Source: Liolophura sinensis
Lineage: Eukaryota > Mollusca > Polyplacophora > Chitonida > Chitonidae
Assembly: GCF_032854445.1 (NCBI RefSeq)
Contig: NC_088307.1
Span: forward strand, 2,048,001 to 2,112,000
Length of the DNA: 64,000 bases
Direction of reading: 5' to 3'
Position 1 is the stretch's first letter, and each line of letters opens with the position of its first letter. This document shows positions 28,501 through 43,500 of the stretch, piece after piece. Made by a program: the position numbers and the translations under genes. A model generated the notes under the pieces. That model saw only the letters and a program-made list of their open reading frames with translations. It did no database searches and was not told the origin of the DNA.

Positions 28501-31500
28501 CTCCTCGAAACGTGTAGCCCAATTTGAGACGAAACCCGAGTCTCTGATATATGAGTGAGATGCTGACAGACAGGTTTTCTGGCTTATAATCAATGTGAGA
28601 CCAAAATCATAACTCACATACAGCTTCCTAAGACAAGTCCATCAGAGTAGGATCTTATGGTTTCCAGTATGTCTAACTAAAACATCTTCACCTGTGACTT
28701 ACATGCACAGTTTGCATAGAATTTATAGGTCATTATGACTCACAATCATTCCACAGGTGCACTACACACAATTACAAGACACACTGTTTGGTCATACCAT
28801 GCTGGCATCTCCACACAGACGTATTTATATGTATACTGCAGTCTCGCTGACACACCTAACCCAATTTGGGGCACAGATTTTGGGACCTGTGAAATACTGG
28901 CAGGCTGCTAAGGCTGAAAGGCTTACAACATTCATGTCATACATAGGCAGTGACAAATTCAAAGGACTACGATGGTTTGCTTTCTAAAAACATCTGTACA
29001 TGTGGACTACATGACCTGCAGAATGTGAAGGTCATTACAATCCACAATCATTCCACAGGCGCACTACAGACAAGCCACAAACAACACACAGAGCAGCCTA
29101 ACATGAGCCTGTAACCTGTGCCATTCAAACTTACCGCATACGGGACCTCAGGGTTGTTACAGACCAGGCAGGGGTCACTCTCCAGGTAGTACCCACCAAA
29201 ATCCACCAGGCCTTGTAACATGCTACAGAGAAAACAGGCAGACCAACATTCATTTATTTATACTTCACTAGAATTTAATATTCCACAATTTTTAACAATT
29301 TTTCACTTATAACACAGAGGTCACGTTTATGAGTTGCTGAATTGCTTTGGAATGCTGGAGGTATGCTACTACTGGTGAGCTAGTGTCATCAGGCAGTATA
29401 ATCCGGTATGCTACTACTGGTGAGCTAGTGTCATCAGGCACTATAATCCGGTATGCTACTACTGGTGAGCTAGTGTCATCAGGCAATCCACTGATGGAAG
29501 TAGTATCTCTACATCCTCAGCAGATGAAGGTTTGGTAAATGGTTATTGAATGCTAGAAGCCTGCCAAAGACGTGCTAGTGGTGAGCATGTGACACACACC
29601 AAAAGACTCCATCTGGTTGTTACTGTAATGTTGAAATAATGATTTATTTAGAGAATCAGAATTAGATTCTCCACACAGGGCACATGAGTAAAACCGGGTT
29701 GATGTACATGATTCTCCACACAGGGCACATGAGTAAAACCTGCCTGATGTACATGATTCTCCACACAGGGCACATGAGTAAAACCTGGCTGGTGTACATG
29801 ATTCTCCACACAGGGCGCATGAGTAAAACCTGGCTGATGTACATGATTCTCCACACAGGGCACATGAGTAAAACCTGGCTGATGTACATGATTCTCCACA
29901 CAGGGCGCATGAGTAAAACCTGGTTGTTGTACATGATTCTCCACACAGGGCACATGAGTAAAACCTGGCTGATGTACATCATTCTCCACACAGGGCGCAT
30001 GAGTAAAACCTGGCTGATGTACATGATTCTCCACACAGGGCACATGAGTAAACCTGGCTGATGTACATGATTCTCCACACAGGGCGCATGAGTAAAACCT
30101 GGCTGATGTACATGATTCTCCACACAGGGCGCATGAGTAAAACCTGGCTGATGTACATGATTCTCCACACAGGGCACATGAGTAAAACCTGGTTGGTGTA
30201 CATGATTCTCCACACAGGGCGCATGAGTAAAACCTGGCTGATGTACATGATTCTCCACACAGGGCACATGAGTAAAACCTGGTTGATGTACATGATTCTC
30301 CACACAGGGCGCATGAGTAAAACCTGGCTGATGTACATCATTCTCCACACAGGGCACATGAGTAAAACCTGGTTGATGTACATGATTGTCCACACAGGGC
30401 ACATGAGTAAAACTTGGCTGATGTACATGATTCTCCACACAGGGCGCATGAGTAAAACCTGGTTGATGTACATGATTCTCCACACAGGGCACATGAGTAA
30501 AACCTGGCTGATGTACATGATTCTCCACACAGGGCGCATGAGTAAAACCTGGCTGATGTACATGATTCTCCACACAGGGCACATGAGTAAAACCTGGCTG
30601 ATGTACATGATTCTCCACACAGGGCACATGAGTAAAACCTGGCTGATGTACATGATTCTCCACACAGGGCGCATGAGTAAAACCTGGCTGATGTACATGA
30701 TTCTCCACACTGGGCGCATGAGTAAAACCGGGTTGTTGTACATGATTCTCCACACAGGGCGCATGAGTAAAACCTGGTTGTTGTACATGATTCTCCACAC
30801 AGGGCGCATGAGTAAAACCTGGTTGGTGTACATGATTCTCCACACAGGGCGCATGAGTAAAACCTGGTTGATGTACATGATTCTCTACATAGGGCACATG
30901 AGCAAAACCTGGTTGATGTACATGTATTTTCAGAAATAGGATTAAAAGTGACTTTACAGTGAGCGATTTCTCCACAGTGGAGTCTTACTTGTAGATGGTA
31001 GCGTTGGGATGATTGGCTAACACCTGATTTTCTTGCTCCAGAAGTTTGACAGCCTTTTGGAGGTACTCCTTTGTCTGAGGAAAAAAAATAAAAAACATTA
31101 GTCTGCGACAAAACAGCAACCAGGAACATAAGTGCTGAACACACTCCAACAAACGTCTGCGACAAAACAGCAACCAGGAACATTAGTGCTGAACACACTC
31201 CCAACAAAGGTCTGCGATAAAACAGCACCCACGAACATTAGTGCTGAACATACTCCCAACAAACGTCTGCGATAAAACAGCAACAAGGAACATTAGTGCT
31301 GAACACACTCCCAACAAACGTCTGCGATAAAACAGCACCAAGGAACATTAGTGCTGAACATACTCCCAACAAACGTCTGCGATAAAACAGCAACAAGGAA
31401 CATTAGTGCTGAACACACTCCCAACAAAGGTCTGTGATAAAACAGCAACCACGAACATTAGTGCTGAACCCATTCCCAACAAACGTCTGCGATAAAACAG

Positions 31501-34500
31501 CAACCAGGAACATTAGTGCTGAACACACTCCCAACAAAGGTCTGCCATAAAACAGCAACCAGGAACATTAGTGCTGAACACACTCCCAACAAAGGTCTGC
31601 AATAAAACAGCAACCAGGAACATTAGGGCTGAACACACTCCCAACAAAGGTCTATGATAAAACAGCAACCAGGAACACAAGTGCCGAATACATTCCCAAC
31701 AAAGGTCTGCGATAAAACAGCACCCATGAACATTAGGGCTGAACACATTCCCAACAAACGTCTGCGATAAAACAGCACCCACGAACATTAGGGCTGAACA
31801 CATTCCCAACAAAGGTCTGCGATAAAACAGCAACCACGAACATTAGGACTGAACCCATTCCCAACAAAGGTCTGTGATAAAACAGCACCCACGAACATTT
31901 GGGCTGAACGCCATTCCCAACAAAGGCCTGCAATAAAACATCACCCACGAACATTAGAGCTGAACACATTCCCGACAAACGTCTGCGATAAAACAGCAAC
32001 CACGAACATTAGTGCTGAACACATTCCCAACAAAGGTCTGCGATAAAACAGCAACCATAAACATTAGTGCTGAACACATTCCCAACAAAGGTCTGCAATA
32101 AAACAGCAACCACGAACATTAGGGCTGAACACATTCCCAACAAAGGTCTGTGATAAAACTGCACCCACGAACATTAGGGCTGAACACATTCCCAACAAAG
32201 GTCTGTGATAAAACAGCAACTGGGATATATTTACAGTAAATGCCCTGCAAAATTTGGCATGGAATTTTCCTCACCCTGATCACCTTGCTCCACTTATGTT
32301 GTGAAAAATGATGCAAAATTCTGCACTATAGTTCTTACCCTCTTGTGTTGCCCTTCTGCATTACAGTTCTCACCCTCTTGTGTCGCCCTTCTGCACTACA
32401 GTTCTCACCCTCTTGTGTCGCCCTTCTGCACTACAGTTCTCACCCTCTTGTGTCGCCCTTCTGCACTACAGTTCTCACCCTCTTGTGTCGCCCTTCTGCA
32501 CTACAGTTCTTACCCTCTTGTGTCGCCCTTCTGCACTACAGTTCTTACCCTCTTGTGTCGCCCTTCTGCACTACAGTTCTTACGACAGGCCAATAGGTAT
32601 TCAATAATAATTTTTTTCCTGCATCACGCTCCATACACTCACCTTTTTCTCTGAGCTGTCTTGTGTCTTCAGCATGAAGTAGCCAAGGAGATCCACAAAC
32701 TGTGCGGCTTTTCGTCCATGCTGTGGCAGCTCTCTCCACAACTGCCACATCAGGTCCAGCAACATCTCCTGCTGACTACTGCCAGAGTTCCTGCAACAAC
32801 AATTTTTTTCTGGATTTAGCTGCATACACACTGCACCAGAAGATCTCTTTTCCAGAGAGGAAATTTGTTTATTTTATTGGCATAAAGTAAAATACTACAG
32901 TTTTAAACATACATGTCAGAGAAAGTGGTCAATTAGGCTTGGGCCTCAATCACCATTACTCCACTCGAAAGTCATCTACAGCGTCTGAACTAAGCAGCAG
33001 TACAAAAATATGACATGACAACTGAATAACACCACATCACAACAACCGAGTTGCTGGCCTCACCTGTGTATATGTAGTATAAGTGACTGTCCCTGCCAGC
33101 GGATGTTTGTGGAGTTGGACTCGAGAAGGAAGGCACGGATGAAGCGTGTCATCAAGTCACGGTCCAGTACCTTGCTGAGCTGATGTACCAGGGCCCCGCA
33201 CAGAGCCTCATCATACTTCAGGCCCTCGTCACAGTCTGGGGAGTAAAACAGAGGAGGGATAATGTGAGGAGAGAGTACATCTGAGAGTGGGAAGTATGGT
33301 ATATGGAATATATACTTATACAAAAGGCTAAAAGAAGATTTATTTATTTCATTTGCGTTTTACACCTTAGTCAAGAATGTTTCATTCATATGACGGCAGA
33401 CAGCAATGTGGCTGGAGGAAACTGCACGGCCTGCCGCAGGTTGTTAACAGACCTTCCCAAGAACAGCCGCAGAGGAAGCCAGCATAAGCTTTATTTGAAA
33501 AGCTGTAAAATGAAGGTGCATATCAGTGCTCTGAATCGAATCTGGGAGAAACAGCTGTATTTTCTACTGCAATGTCTAAGGGTTTGTCACATCAGAAAGA
33601 TGATATAAATTTCTCCTTTAAATACCTGTAAGGAAATTACATCAAATTCATGCTTATAAACCAATGAACAAAACAGGTTTATATTTGAAACAAGTTATTC
33701 TAGAATTTATGAGGTAGGGTGTATTTCATGAAAAGTTAAGCCTATCAGGAGAAAACACCTTCAATTTACATCAATATTTCTTGAATCATACTGTCTTGAA
33801 TTATAGTGAAGATTACCTTCGTTTTTGGGGACCTCTTTCTCAGACTCACGACTTTTCTTCTGTTTGGATGGCGAGGCTGTTGAGGAAGCTGGTGGCTGTT
33901 CCACACTATGGACCCCCCCACACAGGGCACACTGTAACAGCTGGAGAAGTACGGGTGCAACTCCCTCGTCCAGAGCGATGCTTGCCCGAATCAGGAACGG
34001 CAGCACAGCTGAAACAGATATCAGAACAGTGAAACGTGTAAATGCCTTTTTACCGCTCTTGAAAAAACCTAAAAAAAAAAAAAAAAATTGAAAATATTGT
34101 TATGCATAGCTTTAAATGGTCTATCTAGTGATGCCTACTTTGAGCGGTGCTTTCCTTTAACATCACACCAAACTGAGATGTATAGGGTGAGCTCACCTTC
34201 ATCCTTTTGACAAAACATCTGCCAGTTGATGGCACGAGTGCTGGCTATCTCAGCACAGGCCTTCAGGTGCTCGATCTGTGTTAACCACAAAAGACAGGAA
34301 GTACAAGCATTATACATGACCTACAATTTTGCCCACAAAAAAATCCAATTTAAGAGTCAAATTAATAATAAAAATAAATTGAAGTTACGAATAATTGACT
34401 TAAAAGGTTTTCTGATAGTGCCAACTAAGCAGTGTCTAGGACTGCAGACTTATCTATTTATTTAACTGGTGTTTTATGCTGCACTCAACAAAAATTTCAC

Positions 34501-37500
34501 TTATATGATGGCGGCCAACTTTATGGAATGAGGAAACTGAGCATAGATCAAGGGACAACCACGACCATCAGCACATTGTTGGCAGACCTTTCCATAGACA
34601 ACTGGAAAAGAAGCCAGCATTAGACCTACCAGTGTAAGCAATGTGTCATAGGGCAGGGTAACGGCCGGCAAACTCTGCACCGTGTCAAACCCAATCTTGT
34701 CACAGATCTCAATGACAGACTTGAGGTGATTTTCCAGGGCATGGAGATCTCTCAGTTGACGGTACTTCTCCTTTGTTCCACAGATAAACAGCAGCAGCTG
34801 CGGAGAATAACTCCGTGTGATAAGAATTCTATTTTGATGCAATAATAGTGTGAATGACGGATGAAACATACATATATAACACAAACGTTTTTCTGAACAT
34901 TTCAAGACAAGGGGAAATTGATCCTTACAGAGATGAGAATGAATAAATAGGGGGGTTTCCAGTTTGAGATCTCTTACTTCTGAAGGTAAAAAACAGTTTG
35001 CTGTACCTTATGACCTGTCAGAATGCAACTATTTTTGGTTTAATACTTATGATGTAACATGGGTGGCTGAAAAAAGTCTCACAAAATGTCATTCAGAGAA
35101 TAGAAACGTACTTTAATAAGGAAACTGTGACTATTTTTTCACACGTACCTTACGAACTTGTCTCTTCACGAATGGAGTCTGCCGAGTCATCATGTACTGA
35201 AAATAATAACATGAACATTGACAATTGTGACAATTGTTCATAATTTCTGACGGTAAATTTTAATTGTAAACATCCATGGAAAGGTGAAAGAAAATCTTAC
35301 CTTAGCTATGTCTGCATAAACCTTAAGACTCTGCTGAACACATGTCAAAGCTTTGAACGATCAAATATGTAAACAAACCGAGACCCAAATTCCACATGCA
35401 ATTTTTGGAATTAAGACGGATGTTGAAGCATTTCGCAATTCATCTATTTTCATGTCGAAACTTAATGAAAACTCTCACCTCAGAGAGAATGTTGAACCAG
35501 ACTTGATCGAACACTGTACTGGGCATGTTAGGGGCAGAGTCTGATATCTTCTTCATCTGAAACGCCATGAAATATACATGTCAAGATACAAATCAAGACA
35601 TCAAAATGCACAGACTTTCCTTATCTAATATAAACTGAAGGAGCTTAAGAACATTTCTTTTGTTTTCCACTGTTTACAAGTGCTTTACAAAATGTTTTAC
35701 TTTCATGACAGTGGACAAGAATGGGGAAGAAGCCTGGTTGAGAGGATCAGAGATAACCAAGCTTTACAAACTGACCTTATGTCAGGTCGAATCAAAGTTG
35801 ATAAAATTTGATTGCAAAATTATTACCAGGATTCAAAATAAGTTGAACAAAAATCATGGTGTACACGTTACTGCTTACATAACAGTGATTATTCTAAATC
35901 TTCAAACTCTTCAATCGCCACTGCTACCAATATTTTGAAACATTCTGAGAGAACTGTTGGGCGCAGACCCATAAATTGTGCAGTTTCAAGAAGCTTGCAT
36001 CTCTAATGACACAAACAAATCATTTTTAGTATCATTTTCATAATACTTTTATACATAAATATCACTGAAAAAGTGCTTTAGTGGTCCGAAGACGTTGAAG
36101 ACTTCAATAAATCTCCCAAGAAACATATGCATGTGAAGGGGAATATCTTGCCAGATCTCCATTTTAAACCGTCAAAGTGGAACTGTGGGTCATACCTGGT
36201 ATGGCAACCTTAGTACCATCTCTGTCAGCAGCTGGGGGTAGTCCTCAAACACATCATTGGCATGACCCTTCACGTACTGCCTCAGGAAGAATGGGGACAT
36301 GTCGGGGGGTGGAGTGGTCGGGTGGGGCCTAAGCAGTTGAGGGGTCACCATACTCTCCTCCTGTGTGAGTGAAAGGCATTAACAGTTACAATGAATTCTT
36401 ATGGCTTAATGCCACATCAGCAAAATTGCAGGATAAAGTTAGAAATGGAATCTAAAATACTTGTATCTGGTGAATCAACAAAAATCTTGTTAATAGGTTA
36501 ACCTGACCATTTTGCCAGGTAAGGGTTAGAATAAAGAAATTTATTTATTTATTTGTTTGGTATTTTATGCCATACTCAAGTATTCTATATTTCACTCACA
36601 GAATAAAGAAATAAAGATAAATAGGTAAAATTTGGGACCTACATGTACATTCTCTGTTTGTTAATTTAATGTTTACATGTTCTTCATAAAGTTTACAGGT
36701 TTAAAATCCATGGCAAATATTTATTCATTTCTTTGTTTACACCGTAGTTAAAAGTATTCCACTTATATGACTTATGATGGCCAGAAATCGATGACCATCT
36801 GCAGGCCACTGGCAGGCCTCCCTACTCATGATCTGTAACAACAGCGATGTTCAACTACTTGTACCCTTAGGTATTACAGTCACAAGATCAAGTGATTTTC
36901 TTTCAAGATCAAAATTCTTTCAAAATACGTCTGTGGATATATTGGTTGCATTTGGCCATTAAACCGATCAGCCAACAACATCTGAGAGCAAAATATTTTT
37001 GTGTGTGAAAATTTGACCAGTATAATTTGCTCTTAACGTGAAGTAGTCGGATAAATTGGGAAAAACTTTATTTTCCATGAGTTGTTTTGAAACGTTTATT
37101 TGGATCTGTTCGACTGCTGGTCTTTTGAGCCATACACTGTTGCGGTTTAGAGATCTGGCTTGTAATATGTAATGAAATCAGAACATGTTTGTCCTTCATG
37201 GCCAACTGTGAAAATGTCCTGACAATGGAATTTCTCAATCACCTGAATTTCCAGAACTGAGCGGAGCATAAGGCCTGTCGATCACGAGTGCTATCTGCTG
37301 AAAGTCCAACCTTTACGAGTTCCAGATCTCACTAGTAGATTATGAGATAGTCTTGCCTTATTGCCCGTTCACAAACATTTTTCAATTCCAAATAATCATA
37401 AGACGAAACCAACAAAAGGCATTCAACTTCGAGCGAGGAAAAGGATCACGGTCACCAGAAATTGCAACTAGTGACACTGACAGGTCGCTGTTGCTCAACT

Positions 37501-40500
37501 TACTGCCGTAACTTTTTACTTACGTGCTCAGGAAAAATTTGAGCAGTTTTAAGTGCATCTTATCTTTTCCTCTCTCTTTTTAATACTTCCTTCTCTCAGT
37601 ATCAACTTATCCCTCTCTCTCTCTCTCTATCCTGCATGCATTTTCTCCTTTCCTTTCTTGCAAACTCACTCTTACTTTCTCTTCTGTAGCCTTTCTTGTC
37701 AACCGGCACTTTGATTGACAGCTATTGCCTCACATGAACACAAGACTACATTTCCGATTGGATCCGAATCTATCATTGGTAGCTGTTGGGGACTGGTTGT
37801 TTGTAAACAAACACACTCTTGCCTGGAAAATTTGGCCCAAAAGTTGACAGTTTGGAGCCTTACTACACTAATATGGGACATCGCTGAAGGCTGTAAATTT
37901 GCACATAAGCTGTATTCAATGATCTCTATCATACTGTGGAGATTCAACTTTCAAACCTTGATCCGACTACCTAGTTTTAAGATTTTTGGCCAGCAGAATT
38001 TCAAGTCACAATCTATGGCTGTATACAAATATGTGCCTGGCAACTGACTGTCCCCTTTATTGTTGACAATGGTTGAACAAATCAAACATCAAAACAAGGA
38101 TGTTCTGCTTGTCCTTTCTCAGAGTTGTAATCTTGTTCAACCATGTTTAACTATTTCATATGCCAATAGGTACTGTACATTTCTGGTTCAACATTTGTCA
38201 GATTTGTCCCCGAATATTCTCACCTCCGTGGCTGGACACTGTTTCCAGTAAGGCAGCAGGTGGACGAGGACGTGCAGACAGTAATCCACCACACCTGTGG
38301 TCACCAGAGCACCTGCCGTGTGCTTACTCAGGAACGACGAGCACTGAAAACAAAGATAGTGTCACAAGTGAGATATGCTCTGGGGATTCATTGTGTCAAC
38401 AGCTGACTGACAAAAACAATCAAAAGATGTAATACCCGTCTCAAAAAAAGAAAGAAAGATCAAGTTTAGTAAAAATGATTACTGCTTTAACATTCCAGTG
38501 TTCATGTACTATTTAACTGCTTTCTGAGTATACATAAAAAGCAAAAAACAAATGTGCATACTAAAAAATGTGACATAAATGTGACCCGTACTACAGCATC
38601 CTGTATGGATGCACATGGCTATTGGGCCACTTTTGTTAACAGCAGGAATGGAACAGCAGTGTCCTAAGTCTACCTGAATCACAGGTATGGTTATTTATGA
38701 CCACTTTTGTTAACAGCAGGAATGGAACAGCAGTGTCCTCAGTCTACCTGAATCACAGGTATGGTTATTTATGACCACTTTTGTTAACAGCAGGAATGGA
38801 ACAGCAGTGTCCTCAGCCTACCTGAATCACAGGTATGGTTATTTATGACCACTTTTGTTAACAGCAGGAATGGAACAGCAGTGTCCTCAGTCTACCTGAA
38901 TCACAGGTATGGTTATTTATTGCCGCTTTTGTTAACAGCAGGAATGGAACAGCAGTGTCCTCAGTCTACCTGAATCACAGGTATGGTTAATTATGACCAC
39001 TTTTGTTAACAGCAGGAATGGAACAGCAGTGTCCTCAGCCTACCTGAATCACAGGTATGGTGATTTATGGCCACTTTTGTTAACAGCAGGAATGGAACAG
39101 CAGTGTCCTCAGCCTACCTGAATCACAGGTATGGTGATTTATGGCCACTTTTGTTAACAGCAGGAATGGAATAGCAGTGTCCTCAGCCTACCTGAATCCC
39201 AGGTATGGTTATTAACGGCCACTTTTGTTAACAGCAGGAATGGAACAGCAGTGTCCTCAGCCTACCTGAATCACAGGTATGGTTATTCATCACCATTTTT
39301 GTATTGTTATTAAAACCACTGGTATTGTTATATTTTTTTTTTTTTTAATTGAAGTATGTTACATTGGTTAAAAGAGTTGCCCACCTATTACCCACTGTAC
39401 ATGTACGTACCTCATTGGAGGGTTTTGTGCCAGCCTTGGTCCTTGACAAAAGGACGCTGAGGAATCTCAATAGGACAAGCTTCACCTCATGGTGAGGGCT
39501 GCGCTCTGACACGGCCGTCAAGTCCTGCAAGGAGAAACTACACACTTATCAGTCTGATCTGCGTTTTAAGTCACATTATAAACATTAAAGGAAAAGACAA
39601 CTCCAGAATTTCTGAATGTTGAAAATGGAGTCTTAGTGCCACAAATTATACAGTTGCAATGATCTCTCTCTTTCTATAAGTAACAGTACCCATATACACC
39701 TGTATACACAACATCCATGTAAAGATGACCATGTCAAACATGATGTCTTATTTTCGGTCAACCAGCTGGTGGCCTTTATATTCGATCTTTCAGGCGTTAG
39801 CCCAAATTGTCAAAACAAAGGACAATGTGCTGCTGTTTTGACAATGTGGTCTCAACCTATCAGACACAACCTACACATGGCTGCTGCCAGAGCCTCACAC
39901 TGTTTTTTTCTGATTATGATCATCTTTATTTTACGCATGAACATGTTTGGTATAGGTCTAGTGGTAGCTAGTGTTGTATTTTCCATTCACAGCCAATTCT
40001 GACCTTGCCAGAGATGTCCAACTGTCCCAGCACTTGTGTAAGCAGATTGTCAAGGGCAGCTTTGTCCTTGTCTTCATCCCCATCCAGGTCAGAGGTCAAC
40101 ATCAACACGACCTGTTGACAAAGGGGAGACAACTAGAAAGTGTAATACTCAAATATGATCACAATTTCTATAATAAAACATTAACTTGAGATGCATCCTC
40201 AGCAAAAGGCTGGTGTATACTAAGGCTGTAATCATTGTATGTTTTTCTCCCTTTTTTTCTCAACGCTGTTTCAATTACATTCACACACTATTCAGTCAGA
40301 AAGGATAAGAGGGTGTGACAATTTTACCTGTAGGTATGGAATAGCCCTGACTCCGCCCACTTCTCTGATATCAGGTAGGCACTGTAACAACTTCTCCAGT
40401 AATAACAGTCTCAGGGAATGAAGCCTGTGTTAACAGAAAAACATGAAATGGCTACAATATCATACTTGAAATATGAATAATCTGATATAGATGACGTTGT

Positions 40501-43500
40501 TCTTATTTATTTTTCTTATCCACTCAGTGTTTTAAAAGGATACAGAATCAATTCTGATTGGCTGGTGTAAGAGATAGGCAAGTCCAGACTATACCTTGCC
40601 TCAGCTGAATTTTTTGTAGTGCTATATACAGTATCAATGAAGAAAAAGCTTCTTCAACACTACCATGCCACTAGCACACCACTAGCTCGACAGCAGCACA
40701 CCACTAGCATGCCACTAGCACACAGGTATCCATCCAGCAGTCTACTACCACTGACCTAGCCTTCACCTAGTACAGGTGTCACAACAGTGATCTGTAGAAA
40801 TGGAAACCAGAACTACCATATACCTCACATTATACTATTTGACAAGTCCCTGTAAGACTAAGGTGGTGCCATTCACCTGATATTCATTACTGTGAACGTA
40901 GAGTGAGCAATGGTCCGTACATGAGGTGATCAGCTAGCAAGTCATAACCAGCCACCCAAGACTTTCGCACCAAAAGTGCTTTTTCAGAGGAAAACATGTG
41001 TCATTATATACTACTTTCTGGTGCTGAAACTTGCATTTTCCCACTAGGACGTTATCCTGCACTCCACGCAAACCTCAAAAGATTCTTCTAAGAACAGTAA
41101 ATTCCGCAGAATTAAGTAAAATGCACAACAGAATTTTAGGTGGTTTACTGTGCTCATGATATTGTTACAACAAGCTACCTGTAATTAGCATCCCGGTCTG
41201 TGTCTCCCTCAGAGCCGTCTCCCTCAGGCTGTAGGCCACTACTGGGCACTCCCACACTGCTGGTCTCACTGCGGGCTCCCATGGTAGGGCCCTCAGGTGC
41301 GGTGTCCCCATACACACTACTTCTGCCACTCACTACAACAGGAGGTCAATACACCCTAATACCTAAGAGCAGCTTTCAGTGCAATTTATGCACACTTATA
41401 ATTTGATTTTGAAGACAGCTGGGGTCAATTCCAGGGCTTCACAAAAAGTATAACTAGATCAGTCTACCCAGAATAATGCCTTCAGAATAGGCTTAAAACA
41501 AGTTTAAAGAATAACAATAAGTGGTTTGTGGAACTTTTCATGTCATTTTCCACATGTCCACATTAGCAATACCTTAATACTACAATTGTATCTCTTTTAT
41601 AGAGGCCAGTCTTTCTTCTGACAAAGCTCCCTTGACATAAATGATGAAACTGAGAAATCAATCTACTGCGTTTTGAATTGATATTAATGAACATTAACTT
41701 GCCTAGTTTTAGGAACCCATCACTGCTCAGACCTAATCATCTATATGTAGTTTTATAATAATCCTACGAATATTTAAATGTTAGAAATATAAACATCCTG
41801 TAATACAAAATATTTTCCTGAGGAAAGTGACATGCAAGCAATTGTCTTGATAGCCTCGCATATTTATGTCTATCCTCTCTCCTCTCTCCCAAGAGCTGCT
41901 TACTTGACACAGAGTCCACCACACTGCCGCCGCTCTCCGACCCAGCACTGCCTGCCTGCTCTGCTGGGGATGTCCGCAGGGTGGAGCCGTCCGTGGCTGC
42001 GTTACTCCCGACCTCATCATCACTGCCGGGCGCTGATGCCGTGGTGTCTGACAAGTGACCGCCCTCAAACGATGCAGCACTCTGTGAGTTAGGGAACAGC
42101 TGCAAGTGAACAGGTGAATGCTGAAATGACTATAGCATTATCACAACGGGAATGTTTTAAAAAGGCAAAAGAAAATATTAAACTGAAGTACATGTATATA
42201 CGAGATGAAAACCTATTAAACACTGTCCAGGAAAACAAATCCACTTCATTTTTTACTTGAATATTTACAAACAAGTAAAATTCTTCTAAATGTCAGATTC
42301 TGTGGTGGTCTGTTGACACCCAGTGGGTATCAATGACATGTCATCCAGATGTTCTGCATGACATAGCTTGTTTTAAGGTCAAGTCAGTGCATGTATTCAT
42401 AGCTATACAGGCACATACGTCATGTTTAGTTTCTTTTTGTGATTGGTTTATTTATTTATTTGATTGGTGTTTTACGCCGTACTCAAGAATATTTCACTTA
42501 TACGACGGCGGCCAGCATTATGGTGGGAGGAAACTGGGCAGAGCCCGGGGGAAACCCACGACCATCCGCAGGTTGCTGGCAGACCTTCCCACGTACAGCT
42601 GGAGAGGAAGCCAGCATGAGCTGGACTTGAACTCACAGCGACCGCATTGGTGAGAGACTCCAGGGTCATTGCGCTGCGCTAGTGCACTAACCGACTGAGC
42701 CATGGAGGCCCCTTTTGTGATTGGTGTTTAACACCATACTCAAGAATATTTCACTTGTATGATGGCAACCAGCATTATGGTAGCAGGAAACCCATCACAG
42801 CCCAGGGAAAGCCCAGGCTGCTGACAAACCTTCCCACCTACGATCAGAGAGGATGCCAGCATGAACTGGACTTGAACTCACAGCAATCACTTTGGTGAGA
42901 GCCTCCTGGGTCTTTGTGTTTGCTCTAGCATGCTATCCACTAGTATTTATTTATTTATTTGATTGGTGTTTTACGCCGTACTCAAGAATATTTCACTTAT
43001 ACGACGGCGGCCAGCATTATGGTGGGAGGAAAGCAGGCAGAGCCTGGGGGAAACCCACAACCATCTGCAGGTTGCTGGCAGACCTTCCCACATATCCAAT
43101 AGTAAATTGATGCCCAGTGTTTTCTTTGCCTTTATACAACTTCACATAAGAATTCAATTTACCTCTGTACAAACTCACTTCGCGGTTCTCCTGACATTGT
43201 TTTTTGTGTTTGAGTGTTTACAATCTGCTTTAGAATCAAGTTTATCAAGTTCTTTCTGTCACATTACGTCCAGTTCTCATGCAACTGTGTCATCTTGGTG
43301 ATCTTCAACTGACACTTTTTGTCACACAGAACAACAGGTCAGAGTTTATAGCAGCTAAGATTTAAGATCAAAATCTACCTTTAGCCAACTGTCATGTCAC
43401 AGGTGAACTATACAGAACAAAAGTTAGATCTTCCGTCAGCTTAATTTTAGCAGTTCAGGTATGTGACACTCCATCACTCACCTGTCCTGGACCAGCCAGA

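Noticed and set aside
29662-30975. 437-codon open frame on minus with 15-residue periodicity
   Set aside because: 45-bp unit is a multiple of three and lacks stops in several frames. The same array is open on both strands, so the frame carries no coding signal.
42620-42713. tRNA gene
   Set aside because: Box A and box B are present but the sequence is the 5' head of a SINE, with body and (AAAT)n tail; no tRNA acceptor stem pairing was established.
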